Of a stretch of 37,047 nucleotides of DNA, positions 19,941 through 28,124 are shown one piece after another (the stretch's first letter is position 1; each line of letters begins with the position of its first letter). Where the stretch lies: positions 1 to 37,047 of the forward strand of contig CBFHLR010000030.1 in the NCBI GenBank assembly GCA_965656715.1. The letters run 5' to 3'. The translations under genes were made by a program, and so were the position numbers. The stretch is from Coraliomargarita sp965656715. Its GTDB lineage: Bacteria; Verrucomicrobiota; Verrucomicrobiia; Opitutales; Coraliomargaritaceae. The notes beneath the pieces were generated by a model. That model searched no databases and was not told where the DNA came from. It saw only the letters and a list, made by a program, of their open reading frames with translations.

Positions 19941-21236
19941 TTAGAACTGGTAGCCGAAGCCGAGGTTCCAAGTGAAGTCACCCTTGGATTCGAAGGTGTC
20001 CGCGTCCGAGGTGTCTTGGAGGTCAAGTTTAAACACGACGTTTGGCACTGGCCAGTAGTTGATACCTGCTTCGAGGATTTCGTTTTCACTAACGCCGCTC
20101 TTATAAAATTCGAAATCGCTGTAGCGTGCATAAATACCGAGTTCACCATACTTCTCGCTGAAACGCCAGCGGTAGGAGGGCTCGATGTAGTAACCCTCTT
20201 GCTCTTCAGCATCGGAGGCGATGTCGCCGCTGAGGTCCCAACGTGCATAGAGCGCCTTGATCTGGAACTTATCCCAGCCGTAGATTACGTGCGCAGTGCT
20301 GAGGAGGCCTGAGTAGTCGGCGTCGGTGCTTTGGTCGAGGTCGTCTTGGTAGAAGAGGGAACCACCGAGTTCTAGGCCAGCGATACCAGTGTATTTCACT
20401 CGGCCAGTAAACGCAGCTTCTTCGTTCTTAGCCTTGGAGACTTTTTGGCGGCCACCGCGAATGTAGCCGTCTTCAGCGTCGAGGCCGGAGGTGATGGCAC
20501 CATCAACTGCGATGCCGTTTGCAAACGCATAGCTGCCCTTTACGCCACCTTCCCACCATGTCGTTGGGATGATGTATTTTTCGACGTTGTTGCGCTCAAC
20601 GCCGTAGAAAGTGTTCGGCTCGTGGGTTTCGTTGGTGATGCCAACTGGGAGGATGAAGAGGCCAATATCGGTGCTGAACTGGTCAGTCCAGTCCATGCGG
20701 ACAAAGGCTTGTTCGAGTTCAACTTCGCCATCCGAATCGCTGCTGGAAAGGCTGTGCTCCAGTTCGAGCTCGGTGTAGAGCGTGATCCAGTCGTTATATT
20801 CGTGGTTCACGAAGAGAACGAAGCGGTGGAAGTCGATTTCGTTGTCAGCATCTTCGAAGAAGTTGGCGTGGAGTTCGCCGTAACCGCCAACAGAGGTCTT
20901 TTCCCACCAGCCTCCTGCGAAGGCAGAACCCGCTTCTTCGACTGCGAGTGTGGTCGCTTCAAGCTGCTGCTGTGTGGACTTGAGCTCTTGGCGAGCAGTG
21001 GCTGCTTCTGCCTTGGCTGCGCTGGCTTCGGCTTTTGCTTCAGCGACTTCAGTGCTGGTCGCGGAGACGGCCTGCTGGTTGTTTTGGATCAGAGCTGTGA
21101 GCTCTTGGATCTGCTTTTGTTGTTGCTGGATGATTTTCCACATCTCGGCTTGAGAGGGCATTTCATCCGCAGAAAGCGGAGATGCACAGATCGCGCCGAG
21201 TAGGGCTGTGATCAGGAGTGTTTTGAGTTTGTTCAT
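19941..21236 (-). CDS. Outer-membrane porin with N-terminal coiled coil
   Basis: 431 residues from the ATG at 21236. Signal peptide (MNKLKTLLITALLGAICASPLSA), then an Ala/Gln/Glu coiled coil (about 25-95: QQQQKQIQELTALIQNN, AKAEASAAKAEAATARQ) of the kind that forms a trimeric stalk, then a beta-barrel of alternating strands beginning GGYGELHANFF and ending in the terminal Phe (NLGFGYQF) needed for BAM insertion. The barrel is acidic with Asp/Glu-rich loops. It resembles DcaP/OprP-like porins; the substrate cannot be read. A longer TTG start at 21272 is unlikely. Its neighbours suggest coexpression with either the TonB operon or the flavin module. Confidence 0.85.
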   Translation of the reverse strand: MNKLKTLLITALLGAICASPLSADEMPSQAEMWKIIQQQQKQIQELTALIQNNQQAVSATSTEVAEAKAEASAAKAEAATARQELKSTQQQLEATTLAVEEAGSAFAGGWWEKTSVGGYGELHANFFEDADNEIDFHRFVLFVNHEYNDWITLYTELELEHSLSSSDSDGEVELEQAFVRMDWTDQFSTDIGLFILPVGITNETHEPNTFYGVERNNVEKYIIPTTWWEGGVKGSYAFANGIAVDGAITSGLDAEDGYIRGGRQKVSKAKNEEAAFTGRVKYTGIAGLELGGSLFYQDDLDQSTDADYSGLLSTAHVIYGWDKFQIKALYARWDLSGDIASDAEEQEGYYIEPSYRWRFSEKYGELGIYARYSDFEFYKSGVSENEILEAGINYWPVPNVVFKLDLQDTSDADTFESKGDFTWNLGFGYQF

Positions 21237-21348
21237 GAGTTTGTTGTCTAGTTTGAAAAATGTGACGAACAAACTATCAGAAGGAGGCCTCGGATTTCTG
21301 CCCGATTTGGGAGCAAAAATAGCCTAAAACGTGAAAATGCCCCCAAAA

Positions 21349-21429
21349 TGGAGGGAAATGCTCTGTCATTTCGAGATCAGAGCTGGATTTGTGTATACAA
21401 AAGCGGCAACGACGGAGCGTTGCCCTCCA
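21349..21429. repeat. TGGAGGG-family palindromic repeat between TPR and porin genes
   Basis: Ends TGGAGGG and CCCTCCA are inverted. Inside are AAATGctctgtCATTT and a perfect hairpin GGCAACG-ACGGAG-CGTTGCC (21405-21424). A close relative with the same order of modules lies at 33441-33505. Confidence 0.75.
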
Positions 21430-21430
21430 C

Positions 21431-22780
21431 TTACTGAGCGGCGACGACCTTCTGGATGCTGGCCATGAACTGGGCGACGTCGGGGCGCTTCTTGATGCGT
21501 TGGCTCTTTTGCAGGTGCTTGAGCGCGTCCTTGAATTTGGCTTGAGCGACGTCGGTGCGTGCTAGGCCGATGAGTGCTTCGATCTGTGCCTCGGGCACGG
21601 AGGTGGCACGTTCAAAGTAGAAGGTCGCTTCTTCGTAAGCTTCGCGGTCGAGCTGCACGTTGGCCATTAGGATCAGGGCGTCGCCATTGAGTGGCTGTTC
21701 GGCGAGCACGGCTTCCAGTTGCGCGAGGCCTTGTTCAAAGTTGCCGCCTTCAATGGTCAGCTGCGCGGTAAAGACTGCTTTCTCGGCGGCTTGCTCCGGG
21801 CTCAGCTCAGATTGAAGGCTGCTCTCGATCAGGGCGATGTAGGCACGGGCTTCATCAAACAGACCGAGTTGCATGAGGCGGCGTAGTGGCTTAAAGGCCT
21901 GCTCCGGTTTCACTTGCGGGTCGCGCTTGAGCGCTGCCTCGTAGCTTTGCAGGGCGAGTGTGTAGGCATCCTGATTTAGGTAGAGGTCGCCGAGTAGGCT
22001 GAGGCTGGATGCGCTCGGTGTGGCCACAGTGTGGGCGATCTCAAGGTTGGCGATCGCGTCGCTGAGTTGTTCCTGCGAGAGGTAGCTGTTGGCTTGGAAG
22101 AGCCAGAAGTCTTGTTCGCTCGGGTTTTCGGCGATCAGCTCATCGAACAGCGCAATGGCTGCGCTGTGTTGCTCTGTCATCAGCAAGCATTGAGCTTCAC
22201 CACGGCGCACGTCTTTACTGTCGGGCAGGAACATGCGCGCGAGTTGATAGGCGCTGAGTGCGGATTGATACTTTTCCTGTGTGAGGTAGGCGTAGGCCAG
22301 CATGCTGTAGCTTTGGCCATCGCCACCGCCGAGCTCGATCACGCGCAGTAGGTGCTTGATCGAGTCGTTATAGCGGTCCTGCTGGATGTAAATCAGTGCG
22401 AGGTTGCGGTGTGCGCGGCGGAAGTCCGGGAACTTCTTGAGTGCGGCTTTTAAATAGGTAGTGGCGCTGCTGTAGTTGCTCTGCGTGTAGTAAAGGCTGC
22501 CGACGAGATAGTCGAAGGCGGCGTTGCTGTCTTTGCTGATGCCTTCTTTTGCGAGCTGGATGGCCTTGGTCGGGTTGTTCTTCAGGTAGGGCTCGATGGA
22601 CTCATACAGCGGGCGGTCTTCCTGTGTGAGCTTGGGCTCGATCGCGGAGTTGATACCAAAGCTGCCGTAGAAGCGCTGCTTGAATTCAGGGCTGCCGGGA
22701 TTGGTGTCGACCAGATCAAAGGTGGGAGAGGCCTGAAGTGTGGCTGCGAGGAGCAAGAAAACTGTGAGGATGCGTGTCAT
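21431..22780 (-). CDS. TPR protein of the TonB operon
   Basis: 449 residues from the ATG at 22780 (MTRILTVFLLLAATLQA is a signal peptide; the frame opens further upstream without one). About eight to ten tetratricopeptide repeats follow, for example AHRNLALIYIQQDRYNDSIKH and SLSLLGDLYLNQDAYTLALQ. A periplasmic TPR protein downstream of tonB is a constant member of TonB2/TtpC clusters in Vibrio and Shewanella, where it is needed for efficient uptake in some cases. Spacing to tonB is 152 bases, with no clear terminator between. It presumably acts as a scaffold for the envelope-spanning complex; the partner cannot be read. Confidence 0.85.
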   Translation of the reverse strand: MTRILTVFLLLAATLQASPTFDLVDTNPGSPEFKQRFYGSFGINSAIEPKLTQEDRPLYESIEPYLKNNPTKAIQLAKEGISKDSNAAFDYLVGSLYYTQSNYSSATTYLKAALKKFPDFRRAHRNLALIYIQQDRYNDSIKHLLRVIELGGGDGQSYSMLAYAYLTQEKYQSALSAYQLARMFLPDSKDVRRGEAQCLLMTEQHSAAIALFDELIAENPSEQDFWLFQANSYLSQEQLSDAIANLEIAHTVATPSASSLSLLGDLYLNQDAYTLALQSYEAALKRDPQVKPEQAFKPLRRLMQLGLFDEARAYIALIESSLQSELSPEQAAEKAVFTAQLTIEGGNFEQGLAQLEAVLAEQPLNGDALILMANVQLDREAYEEATFYFERATSVPEAQIEALIGLARTDVAQAKFKDALKHLQKSQRIKKRPDVAQFMASIQKVVAAQ

Positions 22781-22932
22781 TGTGAAAGAAATGAAAACTG
22801 CTCTGTTGTGTGATATTACTACGAAAAGCGCTAAAGGCACGAAAGCTGCCCATACGTCAGCATAGATGTTTTCGCGAAATTTGTGTCTTTCGTAGTCATA
22901 AATTATTATTCCAAATTGTATTCAAAAATTAA

Positions 22933-23664
22933 CTACGGTGCGCGTAGGACGATGGGCCATTCGCCGCGGACGGTGCGTGCGACGCCATCGACTTCGGGTG
23001 GAGTGAAGCGTGCCTGACGGATGACGTCTTTGGTTGGCGGAATGAGGCGCGGATCGGTGGCAAACAGGACTTCGAGCACTCGGGCGCGACCCTTGGTGTC
23101 GATTTCGATCTTCACGATGACGCGGCCCTCACGCACTCCGCGGCGGATGAGGTCCTTGGGATAAACGATGCTTGGGCGGTTGATGATACGGGGCGCACTT
23201 TGCAGGTCGGCAAAGGTGAACATTTTTTGAATGTCGCCCACGGCATCGACTTCAGTGGCAAAACCCGCGCCAGCGACCCCGATTTTGAGTGCATCGCTGA
23301 TGCTTGGATTGAGCGACAGCTCCAATTGGCTGAGGCTGAAGTCTTGAAATTGTTCTTCGAATTCGGGCTTTGGCTCTGGTTCGCTCGGCTGCACTTCCTC
23401 GGGCGTCGGTGGCAACACCATCGGGGCAGGCGGAGTGATGGTCACAGTCTCGCGGAAGTCGACGATCTTGTTGCGCTGGTTGTCCAGATGCTGGGTGATC
23501 GGAATCGCGAGGAAGACCAGCAATGCGAGCACGACCGCGCCTGCGAATGCGATGGGCACTCGGGCTTTGTTGTCGGCTGCTGGCAATGAGTGTTCCACTG
23601 TGTGAGTGTGAAGGTGTGAATGTATGAAAGTTAAAGGTTTCTTGGGCTGGCTGGTCCCATTCAC
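22933..23664 (-). CDS. tonB: Energy transducer TonB
   Basis: A 243-residue protein anchored by one helix (about 37-56, VPIAFAGAVVLALLVFLAI). A Pro/Glu-rich linker (about 76-105, with PPAPMVLPPTPEEVQPSEPEPKP cut short here by the rule on length) crosses the periplasm, and the C-terminal domain (about 160-243) has RPSIVYPKDLIRRGVREGRV and ARFTPPEVDGV, the TonB_C fold that binds the TonB box of receptors. The N-terminal 35 residues before the helix are unusually long and polar; a GTG at about residue 23 is an alternative start. It follows exbD by 37 bases. Confidence 0.9.
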   Translation of the reverse strand: MNGTSQPKKPLTFIHSHLHTHTVEHSLPAADNKARVPIAFAGAVVLALLVFLAIPITQHLDNQRNKIVDFRETVTITPPAPMVLPPTPEEVQPSEPEPKPEFEEQFQDFSLSQLELSLNPSISDALKIGVAGAGFATEVDAVGDIQKMFTFADLQSAPRIINRPSIVYPKDLIRRGVREGRVIVKIEIDTKGRARVLEVLFATDPRLIPPTKDVIRQARFTPPEVDGVARTVRGEWPIVLRAP

Positions 23665-23701
23665 TTTGCGCTCGGTCTTGTCGCTTCGCTCGGAACTGCC
23701 A

Positions 23702-24109
23702 CTACCTTGCGGTGGCTAAATGAATGCTTTCGGCTCCGGCGAGGGCGGCTTCGTCGTGCACTTTGGTGTAGAGTTCAACGGATGCGGATTTATCGGCTTG
23801 GATGATGACGGGCATATCCGGCTCGCGTTGCAGTAGGCGCTTCACGGTGCCACGCACGCCGTTGCTGCCGATCTCGTTGCCACCGTAGACCACTTTGCCG
23901 TCTTCGGTGATGGCGATCAAAATGGAGTTCTTCTCCAGATCGGTTGCGGAGGCAGCTTCCGGGCGCTGAACATCGACGCCGGTTTCTTCAACGAAGACGG
24001 TGGTGACGATGAAGAAGATCAGGAGGATGAAGACGATGTCGATCAACGGGGAGACGTTGATCTCATCGGCCTTTTGCGATTGGGAGAAAATGAGTCGGCG
24101 TGATTTCAT
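23702..24109 (-). CDS. exbD: Biopolymer transporter ExbD
   Basis: A 135-residue protein with one helix (about 20-42, SPLIDIVFILLIFFIVTTVF); Asp24 in this helix matches the proton-translocating Asp of ExbD/TolR. The periplasmic domain ends with VIIQADKSASVELYTKVHD, the conserved ExbD/TolR core. Four bases overlap the upstream exbB, giving translational coupling. Confidence 0.93.
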   Translation of the reverse strand: MKSRRLIFSQSQKADEINVSPLIDIVFILLIFFIVTTVFVEETGVDVQRPEAASATDLEKNSILIAITEDGKVVYGGNEIGSNGVRGTVKRLLQREPDMPVIIQADKSASVELYTKVHDEAALAGAESIHLATAR

Positions 24110-24702
24110 CGGGAGGCGAGGGTCACGTTATAGTATTCGAGGCGCGCGATGCAGCGTTCGAGCTGGTTGCGGCGTTGGATGATAAAAGAGAGCACGACCA
24201 GTGCAGGGATGGAGACCAGCAGGCCGGTTTGTGTGGTGATGAGCGCTTCGGAGATGCCCTCGATCATGTTGTCGAATTTGGTGCCACTCTCAGCGACCAT
24301 ACCGCTGAAAGTTGCGAGCATGCCAGTGACCGTTCCGAGCAGACCGACCAGCGGGCCGGCGGTGATGACGATCGCAAGGAAGCGAATGCGGCGGTTGATG
24401 ATGGGCAAATACTCCTGGCGCACTTCCTGGAAGTGGCGGCGCACTTCAACCGTGGATTGTGGATCGGGAAGAATGAGTTGCTTGAGCAGGCCCAGTCCGC
24501 CGGAGAGTTCGGCTTCCAGAGCGTCATCGGAGAGGCGATAGACTTTACTGCGCAGCAGGAAATGCAGGCGCAGGCGCAAGTAGAGATCCAGCGCGGTGTA
24601 ATACATGAAGACCGCAAGCCCGAACAAGGGCAGCATCAACCAGCCACCGTCGGTCCAGACGGTGAGGGCTTCTTGGTATAGGCTGCTTGGGTTGTCGAGC
24701 AT
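24106..24702 (-). CDS. exbB: MotA/TolQ/ExbB proton channel protein (short, ExbB2-type)
   Basis: A 198-residue inner-membrane protein with three helices: about 20-42 (GGWLMLPLFGLAVFMYYTALDLYL), 107-135 (FLAIVITAGPLVGLLGTVTGMLATF) and 152-175 (ALITTQTGLLVSIPALVVLSFII). The GLLGTVTGM and GISEALITTQTG segments are the ExbB/TolQ core. With ExbD it forms the proton channel that energises TonB. It is separated from the longer ExbB/TtpC-like gene by 136 bases that hold a hexamer-array hairpin. Confidence 0.92.
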   Translation of the reverse strand: MLDNPSSLYQEALTVWTDGGWLMLPLFGLAVFMYYTALDLYLRLRLHFLLRSKVYRLSDDALEAELSGGLGLLKQLILPDPQSTVEVRRHFQEVRQEYLPIINRRIRFLAIVITAGPLVGLLGTVTGMLATFSGMVAESGTKFDNMIEGISEALITTQTGLLVSIPALVVLSFIIQRRNQLERCIARLEYYNVTLASR

Positions 24703-24737
24703 TGCGGGATGCGTGATTCGCGATACGGGATGCGGGG

Positions 24738-24831
24738 GATTCGAAATCGAACTCGTTATCGAAATCGCAATCGGTTCTGGCTACGAGGAGCTTCGATTTG
24801 GATTTCGATTGCGATGTCGATTTGGATTATT
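24738..24831. repeat. GATTNN hexamer array hairpin (inside TonB operon)
   Basis: The right arm (24794-24831) is made of units GATTTG GATTTC GATTGC and further GA-phased hexamers; the left arm (24738-24773), read on the other strand, has GATTGC GATTTC GATAAC and so on. It fills the gap between the two exbB genes within an otherwise tight operon. Confidence 0.7.
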
Positions 24832-24838
24832 GAGTGAA

Positions 24839-26218
24839 TTACTTGTTTCTTGAAAGGCTGTTGAGGAGGGCGACCGAGAGTTTCTCGATGTGTGCCATGA
24901 CGCCGGCGACCTTGCGGGAGAGCAGGGCGTGGATGACCAGTGCTGGGATCGCGAGCACGAGGCCGAGTTCGGTGGTGATCAGTGCTTCGGAGATGCCGGA
25001 GATTAATGGCTTCGGATCACCTGCGCCGAAGACGCGCATCAGGTTGAACGTCTTGATGATACCAGTCACGGTGCCGAGTAGGCCTAAGAGCGGTGCGACG
25101 GATGCGGTGACCGCAATGACGTTCAGGTAGCGCTCGAGTTTCGGCTGGGTGTTGAGCATGGACTCATACATGGCCTCTTCGACCAGTGCGACCGACTCGT
25201 TGCTGTGCTCGACCGCTTGAATCAGCATTTCATGCGCGGGGCGTGGTTGTGCTTGTGCGAGTTGCAAGGCTTCCGCTTGCTTGCCTTCGCGCAGCAGCTT
25301 GACGATGTCGTGCACGGTGCTCGGCTTTGGCTGGCGGATCGTCATGATCTGAACGAACTTGATAAGTGCCACGATGGTTGCGACCAAGGCAAAGGCCATG
25401 ATCGGATAGACCCAGATGCCGCCCTTCTTGATGTGGTCGAGCAGGCTGTCTTGGGTGCTTTGGATCGCGAGTGCGTTGCCGAGGCTCAGGTCCATTGGGA
25501 GTTGGCCGCTGCCGTCTTGTGCCATGGCTGTAATGAGCGCATCAGACTTTGTATCGATACTGTGGATACGTGCCTGCATCGCTTTGCTCTCTTCGATGAC
25601 GCCGGATTCATCGCCGCTGAAGTAAAGGAGTGGTCCAAGTTGGAGGAAGTGGCCTTTGGTGAGGCGACCTTCGGAGTTGAGTGCTTCGCCCTCGTAGCGC
25701 TTGCCGCCGAGGAGACCGTCGATGCGTTCGACCGAGCCGCTGACTAGTGCGAGTGCTGCGTCGAGGCGTTCGGTGCGAGTGGACTCCGGGTTTTCAAGTA
25801 GTAGGTTGAGCGCGCGAATGTCGACACCATAGCTGGGCAGCTCACCGACGGAGAGGCTGCTTTCGTAGCTGGCGTTGAACTCGCTTAGGAGGGAACGGGT
25901 GACGTAGCCGTATTCCTGGCGCAGGGCTTCGACGGTGTTACGGAGCGTCTCTAGGTCGAGGCTGCGGCTGTCGTCGGCCTTGCGGGCCTCTTCGAGTTCG
26001 CTGCGTAGGCCCTTGGCTTCGGTTTCCAGCTCGCGCAGGTCCTTGGCCATCGGGATCTGCTGGTTTTTGATCTGCTCACGCTGAGCGGTGAGGCGTGCGA
26101 CGGCGTCGTTGAGCTTGGCTTGTTGGGCTGCCTGAAGCTGCGCGAGGTCTTGCGCGGAGGTCGAGACGCTGCTGGCGATGGCACTGAGGCCGAGAAGGAT
26201 GAAAGATTTCAGTTGCAT
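24839..26218 (-). CDS. Long ExbB-family protein, TtpC-like
   Basis: 459 residues: signal peptide (about 1-22), a periplasmic coiled coil (about 25-110, rich in Glu/Leu/Arg), a further periplasmic domain with PLLYFSGDESGV, then a TolQ/ExbB domain with helices near 270-292, 362-390 (APLLGLLGTVTGIIKTFN) and 403-428 (GISEALITTELGLVLAIPALVI). This extended N-terminus distinguishes TtpC of the Vibrio TonB2 system from ordinary ExbB. TtpC is essential for TonB2-dependent iron uptake there. It lies six bases behind the DUF3450 gene and ahead of the short exbB, exbD and tonB, the canonical order. Assignment rests on architecture and context. Confidence 0.88.
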   Translation of the reverse strand: MQLKSFILLGLSAIASSVSTSAQDLAQLQAAQQAKLNDAVARLTAQREQIKNQQIPMAKDLRELETEAKGLRSELEEARKADDSRSLDLETLRNTVEALRQEYGYVTRSLLSEFNASYESSLSVGELPSYGVDIRALNLLLENPESTRTERLDAALALVSGSVERIDGLLGGKRYEGEALNSEGRLTKGHFLQLGPLLYFSGDESGVIEESKAMQARIHSIDTKSDALITAMAQDGSGQLPMDLSLGNALAIQSTQDSLLDHIKKGGIWVYPIMAFALVATIVALIKFVQIMTIRQPKPSTVHDIVKLLREGKQAEALQLAQAQPRPAHEMLIQAVEHSNESVALVEEAMYESMLNTQPKLERYLNVIAVTASVAPLLGLLGTVTGIIKTFNLMRVFGAGDPKPLISGISEALITTELGLVLAIPALVIHALLSRKVAGVMAHIEKLSVALLNSLSRNK

Positions 26219-26224
26219 CGCGGT

Positions 26225-26995
26225 TTAGTTCTTAAGTTCGACTGGGAGGGCGATGAAGCGCGCTTCCTGCGTCTGGTTGTTCGCGATTGCGATGACTTCA
26301 GCAATGGCTGCGGACAGTTCGGGCTGTGATTCCCATTGCCAGCCTTCGGCGCCGGGTTGACCGATGCCGGCATCATCGCCTGAGCGTGTGCGGTAGTAAG
26401 CGGCCCCGAGTCCGATATAGACGGTTTCCACTTCGCCCTGGCTGCCGTCGCCGAGGGTGCGCAGCTCTTCGTGCACGGTGATGACGCGGTCGAATTTGCC
26501 GATGGTTGAAAGGATTCCGATCACGCTCTGCATGCGCTCGGCGATACCGAGTGTAGTCTCCTGAGGATCTTGAGGGATACGCTGGTAAAGGCTGGTCAGC
26601 TTGTCGGCCAGTGGTGCGGGCAGTGCCGGTCGGAGTGCCAAGAGCTTGGGCTCGGTTTCGTTTAAGAACTCGGTGATGCGCTGACGGCCTTGGTTGAGAT
26701 CTTCTTGCTCCGTGACCAAGTTGGCGCGCACGGCGTCTGCTTCGGTTGCGGTGGCTTCTATGGTTTCGAGCGATTTGTTGAGCGTGTCGATCTCTGCCTG
26801 AGTCACGCCGATCAAGTCGTTGAGCAGCGTTTGCGTCTCTTCCCACTGGATCGCCTCGCTGGAGATGGCTTTCTCGGTGGTGACCCATTCTTTGACGACG
26901 TTGCGAGTGGAGTCGAGTGCTTCGGACGCGGTCGCCGAGACCAGCAGGCTAATGCCGGTGACGCAGTGGATGAAGATGTGTTTGTGCATGGCCAT
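26225..26995 (-). CDS. DUF3450 periplasmic coiled-coil protein
   Basis: 256 residues with a signal peptide (HIFIHCVTGISLLVSATASEA), a long coiled coil (about 30-110) and a C-terminal domain with IGLGAAYYRTRSGDDAGIG (about 196-214), typical of DUF3450. The family is found almost only next to TtpC-type TonB clusters; a periplasmic partner of TtpC is the usual view. ATGs at 26995 and 26989 are both possible. It opens the tight part of the operon: six bases to the TtpC-like gene. Confidence 0.87.
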   Translation of the reverse strand: MAMHKHIFIHCVTGISLLVSATASEALDSTRNVVKEWVTTEKAISSEAIQWEETQTLLNDLIGVTQAEIDTLNKSLETIEATATEADAVRANLVTEQEDLNQGRQRITEFLNETEPKLLALRPALPAPLADKLTSLYQRIPQDPQETTLGIAERMQSVIGILSTIGKFDRVITVHEELRTLGDGSQGEVETVYIGLGAAYYRTRSGDDAGIGQPGAEGWQWESQPELSAAIAEVIAIANNQTQEARFIALPVELKN

Positions 26996-27130
26996 AACGG
27001 GCGTTTTGAAAGTGTTGCCATCTCATAGGGGGATGCTTGGGGAATCAAGCCTGCCGTGGTTACATGGAGTGATTCTTGAGCCTGCAAAGTGTGTCGATTG
27101 GAGCTTAGCAGAATTTGGTGCGTATTTATG

Positions 27131-27151
27131 CCCATAGACGGAGTAAAAATA
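27131..27151 (-). promoter_or_regulatory. 21-base element upstream of the TonB operon (copy 1)
   Basis: CCCATAGACGGAGTAAAAAT plus A on the + strand. The same sequence with a single change (A to T) lies at 30568-30588 upstream of the receptor gene, in the same orientation to its gene. Flanks are not similar. Could be a shared regulator site or part of a repeat. Confidence 0.4.
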
Positions 27152-27172
27152 GCTCGGGGTGGGGGCTTTAAG

Positions 27173-27260
27173 CTCTTAATCTTAATCATACTCTTAATCT
27201 TAATCTCCGGTAGGCAGACGAATCGATTAGGATTATGATTAAGAGTAAGATTAAGATGAG
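27173..27260. repeat. GATTNN hexamer array hairpin (thioredoxin-DUF3450)
   Basis: The left arm (27173-27208) read on the other strand and the right arm (27225-27260) both consist of units such as GATTAA GATTAA GAGTAT. The arms are close to complementary and enclose a 16-base loop. The right arm supplies the stop codon and the last codons of the thioredoxin-like gene, so the repeat has invaded or shaped the 3' end of that gene. Confidence 0.8.
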
Positions 27261-27793
27261 ACTTTTGGCTTCAGGTAGTTGGTCGCGGCTTCGAGGATTT
27301 CTGCGGCAGTGCCAGTGGCTGTGATTGCGCGCATGCCGTCTTTCTCTAAAACGAATGCCTCAAACTGTGGGATGCCGCCTTTTGGCATCGGGAGTTTCCA
27401 AGCTCGTTTTTCGGCCGCTGCGGGGCCGATCGCAGGCCAAGGGTAGTCGGTTTGGCGTAAGTGCTCGGCGCGTCCGCTGACGCTGTCATTCATGCTGAAG
27501 GTGACGAACTCGATCTCGGGATGCTCCTTACGAAGGTTCGGATTGATTTCCTTTAGCGGTTTCGCGATCTGCTTACAATTCGCACACCAAGATGCGGAGT
27601 AAAAGAGGATGACGATTTTAGTTTTAGGAGCGAAGCTCTGCTTGCTCAGTTTGAAGCCGTTGACGGCGTAAAGTTGTCCGTCGCTGTCTGGGCGTGGCAG
27701 CTGAAGTTCGGCATCGGCTTGCTTGGCATGTAGAGCACTCGCAGTCAGTGCAAGGATCGTGAGGAGTTGGAGTGCTTGGGTGAGGCGTTGCAT
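27251..27793 (-). CDS. Exported thioredoxin-like protein
   Basis: 180 residues: signal peptide (about 1-23, ending LHAKQA) and a thioredoxin fold with FYSASWCANCKQIAKPL (Cys70 and Cys73) and the cis-proline loop GGIPQF (Pro142). The mature domain is periplasmic or lipid-free. CANC is unusual compared with CGPC of thioredoxin or CPHC of DsbA, so redox direction cannot be guessed. Position between a CxxC-containing TonB receptor and the TonB operon suggests it keeps the receptor's cysteine pair, or a bound metal, in the right state. The last codons overlap a hexamer array. Confidence 0.83.
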   Translation of the reverse strand: MQRLTQALQLLTILALTASALHAKQADAELQLPRPDSDGQLYAVNGFKLSKQSFAPKTKIVILFYSASWCANCKQIAKPLKEINPNLRKEHPEIEFVTFSMNDSVSGRAEHLRQTDYPWPAIGPAAAEKRAWKLPMPKGGIPQFEAFVLEKDGMRAITATGTAAEILEAATNYLKPKVSS

Positions 27794-27813
27794 CGAATTT
27801 GAGCGATTTTAAA

Positions 27814-27914
27814 TGGAGGGACCGCGTCCTCGCCATTCGACTAGCTCATGGTCTTGAGCCTGCCGAAACGGCGGTCCGATTCAGGTGGCGGACGACGGGG
27901 ACGTCGTCCCTCCA
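27814..27914. repeat. TGGAGGG-family palindromic repeat upstream of thioredoxin gene
   Basis: Outer ends TGGAGGGAC (27814) and GTCCCTCCA (27906) are inverted. Inside: GGACCGC (27819)/GCGGTCC (27871) and a perfect hairpin GGACGACG-GGGA-CGTCGTCC (27890-27909). It is the largest copy of the family, and it contains the modules of the copy at 13553 with an extra loop. Confidence 0.8.
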
Positions 27915-27955
27915 GTTGATGTGTTTAAAATTGCTGTGCTTTAGAAGGTAGCGCG

Positions 27956-28010
27956 GGTCCGTCCTCGGACCGCAGGCAGTTTGGCGTAAAGCAGGACAGG
28001 AGTGTCCTGC
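27956..28010. repeat. Two small perfect hairpins
   Basis: GGTCCG-TCCT-CGGACC at 27956-27971 and GCAGGACA-GGAG-TGTCCTGC at 27991-28010. Both stand in the 331-base gap between the receptor and the thioredoxin gene, which otherwise holds the repeats at 27814 and 28046. No gene is seen there. Confidence 0.6.
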
Positions 28011-28045
28011 CTCCTTTATCTGAGTGCGGCTAATTCGTGGATTCT

Positions 28046-28120
28046 ATTTCGAAATCGTAATCAGCGAAGCGGACATCGAAATCGACGGCGATTTCGATGT
28101 CGATTTCGATTTGGATGATG
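28046..28120. repeat. GATTNN-type hexamer array hairpin after the receptor gene
   Basis: Units such as GATTTC GATGTC GATTTC in the right arm and their complements in the left arm. Its core is a perfect 13-bp stem, GACATCGAAATCG (28072-28084) with CGATTTCGATGTC (28089-28101), around the loop ACGG. It lies five bases after the receptor stop and may protect or end that mRNA. Confidence 0.75.
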
Positions 28121-28124
28121 CTTT

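Noticed and set aside
20445..21203. 252-codon plus-strand frame opposite the porin
   Set aside because: Antisense shadow; Cys/Phe/Gly-rich, no motif.
26812..27189. Minus-strand frames containing IFTPSMG at two places (also 30396-30665)
   Set aside because: The shared peptide comes only from the 21-base repeated element; the rest of the frames is unrelated and runs through repeats or into the DUF3450 gene.
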